Source: Streptomyces violens
Lineage (GTDB): Bacteria > Actinomycetota > Actinomycetes > Streptomycetales > Streptomycetaceae
NCBI RefSeq assembly: GCF_000717745.1
Contig: NZ_JOBH01000006.1
Coordinates: 248,001-312,000, forward strand
Length of the DNA stretch: 64,000 nucleotides
Direction: 5' to 3'
Part shown: positions 57,293-64,000 of the stretch, in pieces
Numbering within the stretch: position 1 is the stretch's first letter
How the letters are laid out: every line of letters begins with the position of its first letter
Program-made: the position numbers and the translations under genes
The notes under the pieces: generated by a model
Database searches by the model: none
What the model was told of the DNA's origin: nothing
The model's input: only the letters and a program-made list of their open reading frames with translations

Positions 57293-58165
57293 TCAGGCGT
57301 CACCCATGACCAGCCCCTCGATGGTGTGCTGCTGCTCCACCGGCCGCAGTTCGTCCACGACGCGGGCCTGCAGGTGATCCCGGACCCGGGCGGGCAGCGC
57401 CGACCAGTAACCGCGGGTGACGGCCATGTCGTGGTGGGCGTCGTTGCCGGCGCCGGGGGCATCCACGCCGAGGACGAGAACCGGTCGGGCGATGGCCGAG
57501 TGGCTGGTCGTGCCGCGGTGGATGGTCAGCGCGGAGCGGGCGGAGATGTCACCACGGCGCGGATACTTGCGCACCGCCCGGGCCTCGTAGCGCGGGTAGT
57601 CGGCCCGGTCCGGGAACATTTCGTGCTTGAAGTCGCTGCCGCTCTCCCACTGGGTGCCCAGGGCGATCTCGAAGGGCCCCATGTCCTCGGCCGTGTCGAC
57701 GGCTGTGACGTTGAATGCGAGGGAGGTCAGCCGGTGATTCTCGCGGGTTTCCGGCGGGGAGGGGAAGTCCCGGTGCCACGGCTGGTTGACGGCGCCTTCC
57801 ATGGGCACATCGAAGCCCAGCTCCACGATGCGGTAGTCGGGGCCGAGCACGGCCTCACACACCGAGCGGACCCAGGGGTGATCCACCAGCTCGACGAAGT
57901 CGCGCAGCTGCTCGGGATGGATCTCGACGTAGTACCGGTTGGGGCCGCGGCCCACGGCGCCACCGGGACGGCCGCGCGCCTCCTCGAAGGCCCGCTCGAT
58001 GTCCTCGCGCAGCCGGTCGGCAAACTCCGGCTGGAACGCTGAGCGGCGGGCGGTGATGCCGTCGGTGTACAGGTCGCGTACGGCGTTTCCGACTTCCACA
58101 GCGGTGGGCGGCGCCGAGGCGGAGGCGGCGGGCAGCGGCAGGGAGGGCATGGTTTCAGTCGTCAT
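57293..58165 (-). CDS. Phytanoyl-CoA dioxygenase (PhyH) family protein
   Basis: 290 residues from ATG 58165 behind GAGGAG. Non-haem Fe(II)/2-oxoglutarate oxygenase fold with the ligand pair NQPWHRDF (H-x-D) and a later His in TIHRGTTSH, with an Arg that may bind 2-oxoglutarate (ARPVLVLG). PhyH proteins hydroxylate diverse small molecules. Pairing with a sugar porter and a LacI regulator suggests a sugar- or cyclitol-derived substrate, which is inference. Confidence 0.87.
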   Translation of the reverse strand: MTTETMPSLPLPAASASAPPTAVEVGNAVRDLYTDGITARRSAFQPEFADRLREDIERAFEEARGRPGGAVGRGPNRYYVEIHPEQLRDFVELVDHPWVRSVCEAVLGPDYRIVELGFDVPMEGAVNQPWHRDFPSPPETRENHRLTSLAFNVTAVDTAEDMGPFEIALGTQWESGSDFKHEMFPDRADYPRYEARAVRKYPRRGDISARSALTIHRGTTSHSAIARPVLVLGVDAPGAGNDAHHDMAVTRGYWSALPARVRDHLQARVVDELRPVEQQHTIEGLVMGDA

Positions 58166-58211
58166 CGAGATACAGCTCCTCGCGTCGGTGAGAGGCGACT
58201 GCGCGCTACTT

Positions 58212-58238
58212 TTGCAACGTGGCATGCAACGATGCAAT
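58212..58238. promoter_or_regulatory. TGCAA repeats, candidate LacI operator
   Basis: The sequence TTGCAACGT-GGC-ATGCAACGATGCAAT in the divergent gap contains three TGCAA units (starting 58213, 58225 and 58233) with palindromic TGCA cores. It lies between the PhyH and lacI-type starts, the usual place for such an operator. Confidence 0.5.
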
Positions 58239-58324
58239 AGCTGGCGGCAAACTTTTTCCGAGTCATCGGCGGACGTGAGATGATCACCTCGCTCGCGACC
58301 GCGGGTGGGCTGGAGGAGGCACGA

Positions 58325-59332
58325 ATGGGAGCAAAACTCAAAGACGTGGCCGCCCTCGCCGGGGTCTCCGTCCGCACGGTCTCCAACGTCGTCAACGACG
58401 CCACCCACGTGGCACCGGCGACCCGGCAGCGGGTCCTGGCCGCCATCGAGCAGACCGGTTACCGCCCCAACCTCGCCGCCCGCAACCTGCGGCAAGGACG
58501 CACCGGCCTGATCGGGCTCGCCATACCGGAAGTCGGCTCCCCCTACTTCGGCGAACTGGCCGGACTCCTGATCGAGGCGGCCCAGGAACGTGGCTGGACC
58601 GTCCTCATCGACCAGACCGCAGGCCGGGCCGACCGGGAACGCCGACTGCTCTCCGGCGTGGAAGGACACGCCGTGGACGGTCTGATCGTCAGTCCATGGG
58701 CGCTGTCCCCCGCCGACATCGGCAACTACGTCAGCACCATGCCGGTCGTGGTGCTCGGCGAGATCGATCCCGAGGGCACCGCCGACCACGTCGCCATCGA
58801 CAACGTCACCGCCGCACGCGAGGCCACCTGCCACCTGCTGACCCAGGGTGCCCGCCGCCCCGCCGCGCTCGGCCTGCAGCCGCACCTGCACAACCGCACC
58901 GCCGAACTGCGCCTCCACGGGTACCGGCAGGCGCTGCAGACCGCCGGCCTTCCCCCGCGGTCCGAGCTCGAGCAGACAGTTGCCTCACTGCACCGGGCGG
59001 AGGGCCACCGGGCGATGGAAGCCCTGCTGGACCTGGCACAGCCGCCGGATGCCGTCTTCTGCTTCACCGACGAGCTGGCCCTCGGCGCCGTGCGCGCCGC
59101 TCGGTCACGCGGCCTCGATGTCCCGCAGGACTTGCGGATCATCGGCTTCGACGACATCGAGGACGGCCGGTACGGCACACCCAGCCTCAGCACGGTGGCG
59201 CCCGACAAACAACAGATCGCGGAGAGCGCACTGCAACTCCTCGCCGATCGCATCTACGGCCGCCTCACCCACCGCTCCTCCCGCCAAGTGGTCGCCCGCC
59301 ACCAACTGCTCCCACGCGAAAGCACCGGCTGA
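58325..59332 (+). CDS. LacI-family transcriptional regulator
   Basis: 335 residues from ATG 58325 behind GGAGGAGG. HTH: LKDVAALAGVSVRTVSNVVN; hinge: YRPNLAARNLRQGRT; periplasmic-binding-protein-like sensor domain from residue 60. It diverges from the PhyH/sugar-porter operon and should repress it until a sugar ligand binds. Confidence 0.94.
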   Translation: MGAKLKDVAALAGVSVRTVSNVVNDATHVAPATRQRVLAAIEQTGYRPNLAARNLRQGRTGLIGLAIPEVGSPYFGELAGLLIEAAQERGWTVLIDQTAGRADRERRLLSGVEGHAVDGLIVSPWALSPADIGNYVSTMPVVVLGEIDPEGTADHVAIDNVTAAREATCHLLTQGARRPAALGLQPHLHNRTAELRLHGYRQALQTAGLPPRSELEQTVASLHRAEGHRAMEALLDLAQPPDAVFCFTDELALGAVRAARSRGLDVPQDLRIIGFDDIEDGRYGTPSLSTVAPDKQQIAESALQLLADRIYGRLTHRSSRQVVARHQLLPRESTG

Positions 59333-59384
59333 CGTCATGAACCGACCGACGCGCCCGAACGGTACGGCTCCTCGCTAAAGTGAC

Positions 59385-59412
59385 GCTGAATCAGTACTGG
59401 TACTGACAGCGA
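59385..59412. promoter_or_regulatory. Palindrome before flavin monooxygenase gene
   Basis: TCAGTAC-TG-GTACTGA (59392-59407) is a perfect 7-bp inverted repeat, and CGCTG (59385-59389) and CAGCG (59408-59412) extend it with a 2-base bulge. It ends right before the ribosome site GAGGAG and the ATG at 59426. Operator for an unlinked regulator, or an mRNA hairpin. Confidence 0.6.
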
Positions 59413-59425
59413 GGAGCGACCATCC

Positions 59426-60607
59426 ATGGCGGTCTCGGCCGGATTACATGTCAGCCCGGAATTTCCCGCAATGCTCGAGCGAATCGACGTACTCGGCGGG
59501 GCACTTGACGCGGGTGCGGACGCGGCCGAGGAACTCGGCAGGCTCACCGAGGACACCGCGCGGGCGTTGCTGGACGCCGGGGTCGTCCGGGCCGCACTGC
59601 CGCGGAACCTCGGCGGCTACGAGTTCTCCCCGCGCCAACTGATCGAAACGGTCGAGCGGGTCAGCTACCACGATGCCGCGGCCGGTTGGACGATGCTGGC
59701 GCTGCAGTTGGTGACCGGCACCACTGCGGCCTATCTCGACGGCGTTGCGGCCGCCGACTTGTTCCCGGATGTCGCGGGCGGGGAGTACGCGTTGTTGGCC
59801 GGGCACGGCACCCGGCCCGGCCGGGCCGTCCCGGTGGAGGGTGGCTATCTGGTGAGCGGCTCTTGGCAGTTCGCCTCCGGTATGGCGCACGCCACCCATA
59901 TCCACAGTGCGATCCAGGTCGAGGGCACCGGGGAGCTGCGGGTGCTGGCGATGCCGAAGTCGCAGGTGGAACTCGTCGACAACTGGGATGTACTCGGGCT
60001 GCGTGCGACGCACAGTATCGACTACCACTGCGCCGACGTGTACGTCCCGGCGACGCACACCTATCTCGCCACGACGACGACCCCCGCCAACGGTGGCGCG
60101 GTCTACCGCCTAGGCCTGGTCAACATGGCCGCAATCGGGCACACCGGCTGGGCGCTCGGTGCCGGGCGGCGCCTGCTCGATGAACTGAAGTCGGTCGCCG
60201 CGGCCAAGTCCGGCACGCGCAACGCCGCCGTCGACACCGCGCATTTCCACGCGGAGTACGCGACCGCCGAAGCCAAGCTCCGTTCGGCGCGGGCGTGGGC
60301 GATGGAGGTATGGCAAGGCATCGAAGCCACTCTGGACGCAGGAGAGTTGCTGAGTACTAAGCAGGACACGCTGCTCAGGCTGGCGCTCAACCATGCGACG
60401 TGGACCGTGCAGGACGTGGGTCAGACGGTGCACCGATGGGCGGGGACGGCGGCGATCCGGCGCGGGCCGATCGACCGCTTCCTGCGTGATCTCGCCACAG
60501 GTACCCAGCACATCACCTCGAGCCCGACGGTCCTGCAGAACTGCGGGAAATGGCTCAGCGGTGCACAACCCGAAGCGCGCTGGGAATTTCTCGACCTGGC
60601 GCCGTGA
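59426..60607 (+). CDS. Flavin-dependent monooxygenase, acyl-CoA dehydrogenase fold (HsaA/DszC-like)
   Basis: 393 residues. The acyl-CoA-dehydrogenase fold is recognised from LPRNLGGYEFSPRQLIETVE, VSGSWQFASGMAHATHIH and LRATHSIDYHCADVYVPA. These segments are typical of two-component flavin monooxygenases acting on aromatic or sulfur compounds, not of true acyl-CoA dehydrogenases, since the catalytic Glu region differs. A separate flavin reductase is required and is not nearby. Monocistronic, with GAGGAG and a palindrome just upstream. Substrate unknown. Confidence 0.86.
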   Translation: MAVSAGLHVSPEFPAMLERIDVLGGALDAGADAAEELGRLTEDTARALLDAGVVRAALPRNLGGYEFSPRQLIETVERVSYHDAAAGWTMLALQLVTGTTAAYLDGVAAADLFPDVAGGEYALLAGHGTRPGRAVPVEGGYLVSGSWQFASGMAHATHIHSAIQVEGTGELRVLAMPKSQVELVDNWDVLGLRATHSIDYHCADVYVPATHTYLATTTTPANGGAVYRLGLVNMAAIGHTGWALGAGRRLLDELKSVAAAKSGTRNAAVDTAHFHAEYATAEAKLRSARAWAMEVWQGIEATLDAGELLSTKQDTLLRLALNHATWTVQDVGQTVHRWAGTAAIRRGPIDRFLRDLATGTQHITSSPTVLQNCGKWLSGAQPEARWEFLDLAP

Positions 60608-60664
60608 TCAACAGATCAGCGAGTACCGGTCGGGAACGCGCAGTAAGGCGTTCTCGACCGGCAG

Positions 60665-61693
60665 TCAGTCGCGGGGCGGGGCCGTGCTCTTCCTGACGAC
60701 GAGGCTGGTGGCCAGTTCGAGCCTGGTCGTCACGGGTTCCTGCGCCCGCATGCGCAGCAGCATCTGGGTCGCCTCCTCGGCCATCTGCCGCAGTGGCTGG
60801 TGCACGGTGGTGAGTGCCGGGCTGGACCAGCGCGCGACCGGTACGTCGTCGTAGCCGACCACGGACAGGTCGTGCGGGACACGCAGACCGCTGACGCGGG
60901 CAGCCTCCAGGGCGCCCAGTGCCTGGAGATCGCTGCCCGCGAAGATCGCGGTCGGTGGCCGGGGGAGTCCGAGCAGTTTCCGCGTTCCTTCGTAACCGCC
61001 CTCCACGTGGAAGTCGCCGTACAGGACGAGATCGGGGTCGGTCTCCAGGCCCGCCATGCTCATCGCCGAGCGGTAGCCGTCCAGGCGCGCCAGCGAGCAG
61101 AGCATGTCGTCGGGGCCGGTGATGATGCCGATGCGGCGGTGCCCGGACTCGATGAGATGGCGCGTCGCCGCGAGCCCGCCGCTCCAGTTGGCCGAGCCCA
61201 CCGAGGGCACGTCGGGGTCGGGGTCGCCGGCCGGGTCGACGATGACGAAGGGGATGGAGCGCGAGCGCAGCTGCTGCTTGACCTCTGCCGGCAGGGCGGA
61301 GAAGACGAGCACCACGCCGAGCGGCCGGCGTTGCAGGACCCCTTCGATCCAGTCGGGGCCGGGGGCCTGCCGGGTCCCGCTCTCGGTGAGGACGACGCCG
61401 GCCTGGTGGGCCTTGGCGACGTTCTCCACGCCCCGGATCAGCTCCATCGCCCAGATGCTGTCCAGTTCGTGGAAGACGAGCTCGATGAGCGGCGCCTCCT
61501 GCGCCGAGCGCGTCGTGCGCCGGTAGGCATGCGCCTCCAGCAGGCGTTCCACCTTGAGCCTGGTCGGTGCGGCGACGTCCTGCCGCCCGTTGAGCACTTT
61601 CGAAACTGTCGAGAGGGAAACGCCGGCCTTCTTGGCCACCTGGGCCAGGGTGATACGGCCCAACTCCTGATCGTCGCGCATGGTGAGGAGCAT
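60665..61693 (-). CDS. LacI-family transcriptional regulator (second)
   Basis: About 342 residues; start 61693 or 61681 (MRDDQELGRITLAQ), neither with a clear ribosome site. HTH: LAQVAKKAGVSLSTVSKVLNG; sensor domain follows with VVGYDDVPVARW near the C terminus. Divergent from a sugar ABC importer; two short palindromes lie between the starts. It probably represses the importer and itself. Confidence 0.93.
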   Translation of the reverse strand: MLLTMRDDQELGRITLAQVAKKAGVSLSTVSKVLNGRQDVAAPTRLKVERLLEAHAYRRTTRSAQEAPLIELVFHELDSIWAMELIRGVENVAKAHQAGVVLTESGTRQAPGPDWIEGVLQRRPLGVVLVFSALPAEVKQQLRSRSIPFVIVDPAGDPDPDVPSVGSANWSGGLAATRHLIESGHRRIGIITGPDDMLCSLARLDGYRSAMSMAGLETDPDLVLYGDFHVEGGYEGTRKLLGLPRPPTAIFAGSDLQALGALEAARVSGLRVPHDLSVVGYDDVPVARWSSPALTTVHQPLRQMAEEATQMLLRMRAQEPVTTRLELATSLVVRKSTAPPRD

Positions 61694-61723
61694 AGAGCAC
61701 CGGTAACTCCGGGCGCAGCATCA

Positions 61724-61738
61724 CGAGTTGGTAACTCG
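61724..61738. promoter_or_regulatory. Palindrome upstream of lacI-type gene
   Basis: CGAGTT-GGT-AACTCG, a 6-bp perfect inverted repeat, 31-45 bp before the LacI start at 61693. A repeated GGTAACTC half occurs at about 61702. It may be an autoregulatory site. Confidence 0.45.
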
Positions 61739-61749
61739 GTCCCCAAGGG

Positions 61750-61779
61750 TTGACCCGCCTCAGTGGAGAGTCCTAGCGT
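61750..61779 (+). promoter_or_regulatory. Candidate promoter of sugar ABC operon
   Basis: TTGACC (61750-61755) and TAGCGT (61774-61779), spacer 18 bp, a good match to vegetative Streptomyces promoters. Transcription would start near 61786, so the operator at 61793-61821 lies just downstream and could block elongation. Confidence 0.55.
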
Positions 61780-61792
61780 CCCGACGCATGAA

Positions 61793-61821
61793 GTTTCGGT
61801 AATCACGCCGAAACAGTTTCG
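61793..61821. promoter_or_regulatory. Candidate LacI operator before sugar-binding protein
   Basis: CGAAAC-A-GTTTCG (61809-61821) is a perfect palindrome of the form common for LacI-family sites. GTTTCGG (61793-61799) with CCGAAAC (61808-61814) forms a second, overlapping inverted repeat. It ends on the ribosome site of the binding-protein gene. Confidence 0.65.
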
Positions 61822-61833
61822 AGAGGTGTGGCG

Positions 61834-63144
61834 ATGAGGCAACGCGCACGGTTTCTGCGGAACACCGCTGTCGGCGGTGCGGCTCTGACCCTGGTACTCG
61901 CCCTGTCGGCATGCGGAGGGGGCGGCCCGGACTCCGCGGGCGGGGACGACGGCAGGATCCACGTCCTGGTCTACGGCGACAGCGCGAACAAGGTGGAGAA
62001 GCGGATCATCGCCACCTTCAACAAGACGTCCGAGGTGAAGGCGGTCCTGGACACCATCCCGGGCGCCGACTACCAGGCCAAGCTGCAGACCATCATCAAC
62101 AGCGAGCAGGCACCCGACGTCTTCTTCAACTGGGGCGGCGGCAGCATCAAGCCGTTCGTCGACGCCGGGCTGCTCATGCCGCTCGACGACTTCATCGCCA
62201 AGGACCCGGACCTGAAGAACAAGTTCCTGCCCACGGTGTTCGAGAGCGCGGAGGTGGACGGGAAGCCGTACGGAATCCCGATGCGCGGCACCCAGCCCGT
62301 GCTGCTGTTCCACAACAAGAAGGTGCTCAGGGAGGCCGGTGTCGAGCCGCCGAAGACCTGGGACGACATGCTGGCAGTGGTAGAGAAGCTCAAGGCGAAG
62401 GGTGTCACGCCGATCGCGCTGGGCGGCGGCGACAAGTGGCCCACCCTCATGTGGTTCGCGTACCTCTACGATCGGGTGGCCGGGCCCGGGCTGCTCCAGA
62501 AGGCGCTGGCCGGGGACAAGGACGTCTGGGCGAGCGCCGACAGCAGAAAGGCCCTCGGCATGATCGGAGAGCTGGCGGACGCCGGCGCGTTCGGCACCAA
62601 CTACGACTCGGTGAAGTTCACCGACCAGGGCTCGCCCACCCTGCTGGCCACCGGCAAGGCCGGCTTCGAGCTGATGGGCTCGTGGGAGTACTCCACCCAG
62701 CAGGACAGCCACCCGGAGTTCGCCGAGCGCGACCTCGGCCACAGTGCGTTCCCGGCGGTCGACGGCGGCAAGGGCGATCCGGCCGACCTCGTCGGCAACA
62801 CCAACAACTTCTACTCCGTACTGAAGAAGACGAAGCATCCCGAGGCGGTCGCGGAGTTCCTGAAGCTGCAGTACTCGGACGAGTTCATCAAGGCGCAGCT
62901 CGCCATCGGCAACGTACCCACCACCACGGACACCGAGAAGCATCTCGACGCCGCCGCCGACCCGGACTTCGCCCGTTCCCAGCTGAAGATGGTCGAGAAG
63001 GCCCCCGCCTTCCAGCTGTCGTGGGACCAGGCATACCCGCAGACGGCGACGGTCGGCATGCACCAGGCCGTGCAGCAGTTCCTCAACGGCGGGCTCGACG
63101 AGGACGGCTTCATCAAGGCCATGCAGGCCCTGCCCACGTCCTGA
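61834..63144 (+). CDS. Sugar ABC transporter substrate-binding lipoprotein (family 1)
   Basis: 436 residues from ATG 61834 with GAGAGG 7 bases upstream. Signal peptide with lipobox LSACG (Cys near residue 28). Family-1 sugar-binding features: GADYQAKLQTIINSEQAPDV, PDVFFNWGGG, PYGIPMRGTQPVLLFHNK and a Trp-rich ligand area. It captures a mono- or oligosaccharide outside the cell for the permease encoded next. Confidence 0.94.
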   Translation: MRQRARFLRNTAVGGAALTLVLALSACGGGGPDSAGGDDGRIHVLVYGDSANKVEKRIIATFNKTSEVKAVLDTIPGADYQAKLQTIINSEQAPDVFFNWGGGSIKPFVDAGLLMPLDDFIAKDPDLKNKFLPTVFESAEVDGKPYGIPMRGTQPVLLFHNKKVLREAGVEPPKTWDDMLAVVEKLKAKGVTPIALGGGDKWPTLMWFAYLYDRVAGPGLLQKALAGDKDVWASADSRKALGMIGELADAGAFGTNYDSVKFTDQGSPTLLATGKAGFELMGSWEYSTQQDSHPEFAERDLGHSAFPAVDGGKGDPADLVGNTNNFYSVLKKTKHPEAVAEFLKLQYSDEFIKAQLAIGNVPTTTDTEKHLDAAADPDFARSQLKMVEKAPAFQLSWDQAYPQTATVGMHQAVQQFLNGGLDEDGFIKAMQALPTS

Positions 63145-63176
63145 CCACGCCGGCCACCTGACTTGGATCCCCTCTC

Positions 63177-64000
63177 ATGACCACTCGTTCCGGTACCGGC
63201 GTCAGCCGCCCGGGTTCCGTCTGGGCGGTACCCGCCGCCGTCTTCTTCGGTCTCTTCGCGTTGCTGCCGCTCGTCCTGGTCGTCGTGCTCTCCTTCGCCG
63301 AGTGGAACGGACTGAGCGGCCCGCGGTTCTCCGGACTCGGCAACTGGCAGCGGCTGTTCGACGACCCCGTCATGCTCAAGAGCCTCTGGCTGAGCGTCCT
63401 GCTCACCGTGCTCGGCGTCGTCGTACAGACCCCACTGAGCATCCTGCTCGGCGTCTGGGCCGCCGGCCACCAGCGCAACCGCGCCGTCCTCTCGGCGATC
63501 TACTTCGTCCCGCTGCTGCTGTCGGCGGCCGCCGTGTCCGTACTGTGGCGTGCCGTCCTCGACCCCAACTTCGGTGTGCCGGCGCACGCCGAGTGGCTCT
63601 TCGGCAACGGCAACCTCTTCGGTACACAGAGCAGCGCCATCGGCGTCCTCGCCTTCGTGAGCGCCTGGCAGTTCACACCACTGCACACGCTCATCCATCA
63701 GGGAGCGGCGCGCGCGGTGCCCCAGGTCCTCTACCAGGCGGCGCAGATCGACGGCGCGGGCAAGGTCCGGCAGTTCTTCCACATCACCCTGCCGCAGCTG
63801 CGCAACAGCATCATCACGTCCATGATCCTGATGGTGGTGGGCGGCCTGACGACCTTCGACACCGTCCTCATCCTCACGCAGGGCGGCCCGGGAACGGACA
63901 CCACGATCAGCGCCTACTACATGTATCAAAAGGCGTTCAAGAACTTCGACTACGGGATGGCCTCGGCGATCGGCGTGCTGCTCGTCCTGGTCGCCACGGT
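63177..64000 (+). CDS. Sugar ABC transporter permease (MalF type), partial at right edge
   Basis: ATG at 63177, open to the last base (274 codons seen). Helices start at residue 16 (VWAVPAAVFFGLFALLPLVL). The EAA loop YQAAQIDGAGKVRQFFHITL identifies a MalF/UgpA-type subunit. A second permease gene is expected to the right, outside the window. It starts 32 bp after the binding-protein gene. Confidence 0.93.
   Translation, partial: MTTRSGTGVSRPGSVWAVPAAVFFGLFALLPLVLVVVLSFAEWNGLSGPRFSGLGNWQRLFDDPVMLKSLWLSVLLTVLGVVVQTPLSILLGVWAAGHQRNRAVLSAIYFVPLLLSAAAVSVLWRAVLDPNFGVPAHAEWLFGNGNLFGTQSSAIGVLAFVSAWQFTPLHTLIHQGAARAVPQVLYQAAQIDGAGKVRQFFHITLPQLRNSIITSMILMVVGGLTTFDTVLILTQGGPGTDTTISAYYMYQKAFKNFDYGMASAIGVLLVLVAT

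Overview
The window looks like a chromosomal segment of a Streptomyces-type actinomycete. G/C is very high with strong third-position bias in the real genes, GTG starts are common, and several families are typical of that group (DUF5994, GAF-ANTAR proteins, an RxHVDL-type cysteine leader peptide, NsrR with Hmp, AfsR-like ATPases). I see no rRNA, tRNA, CRISPR array, intact insertion sequence or phage gene. Almost everything is accessory metabolism: small catabolic or uptake modules, each with its own regulator and often a visible operator.

Layout. (1) 1-6.5 kb, minus strand: TetR regulator, MFS carrier, NDP-forming acyl-CoA synthetase, DUF1254/DUF1214 protein and an alkylsulfatase-like metallo-beta-lactamase-fold protein whose metal ligands are mostly replaced. 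Two TTAGCG..CGCTAA boxes precede the MFS gene. (2) 6.6-17.2 kb: an organosulfur block. A TauD-type dioxygenase is divergent from a ROK regulator. Then comes a probably leaderless Cys-containing leader peptide followed by an Opp-type ABC importer and a cytoplasmic arylsulfatase. (3) 17.2-20.2 kb: flavohaemoglobin Hmp, its Rrf2-family repressor NsrR with two matching operators, and a lipoprotein beta-propeller. (4) 20.2-28.3 kb: DHA2-type MFS exporter, secreted small protein, secreted type-B carboxylesterase, an AurF-like diiron oxygenase with a ferredoxin/FAD reductase, and a secreted pectate lyase. (5) 28.4-39.5 kb: AfsR-like NB-ARC ATPase without a DNA-binding domain, SpoIIE-type phosphatase, SDR, TetX-like flavoprotein, a fatty-acid desaturase with its own 2Fe-2S reductase, DUF5994, and two divergent GAF-ANTAR proteins. 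(6) 39.5-42.5 kb: MmyB-like regulator divergent from a carboxymuconolactone decarboxylase-like, cupin and aldo/keto reductase operon. (7) 42.5-47.2 kb: xanthine dehydrogenase operon xdhABC with two tandem upstream inverted repeats. (8) 47.6-53.9 kb: an aldarate locus with a talarate/galactarate dehydratase, divergent LysR, 5-dehydro-4-deoxyglucarate dehydratase, glucarate dehydratase and GntP permease. (9) 54-55.8 kb: nitrobindin, two small membrane proteins, an odd set of 20-bp duplications and a decayed stretch with aldo/keto reductase and MFS remnants. (10) 55.8-64 kb: sugar-porter MFS with a PhyH dioxygenase and divergent LacI regulator; a flavin-dependent monooxygenase; and a LacI-controlled sugar ABC importer that runs off the right edge.

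The most promising systems are the organosulfur block, where a cysteine-sensing leader peptide, an oligopeptide-type importer and a signal-less sulfatase suggest import of an intact sulfate ester that is desulfated inside the cell, and the left-edge operon that pairs a DUF1254 protein and an acyl-CoA synthetase with a metal-site-degenerate MBL protein.
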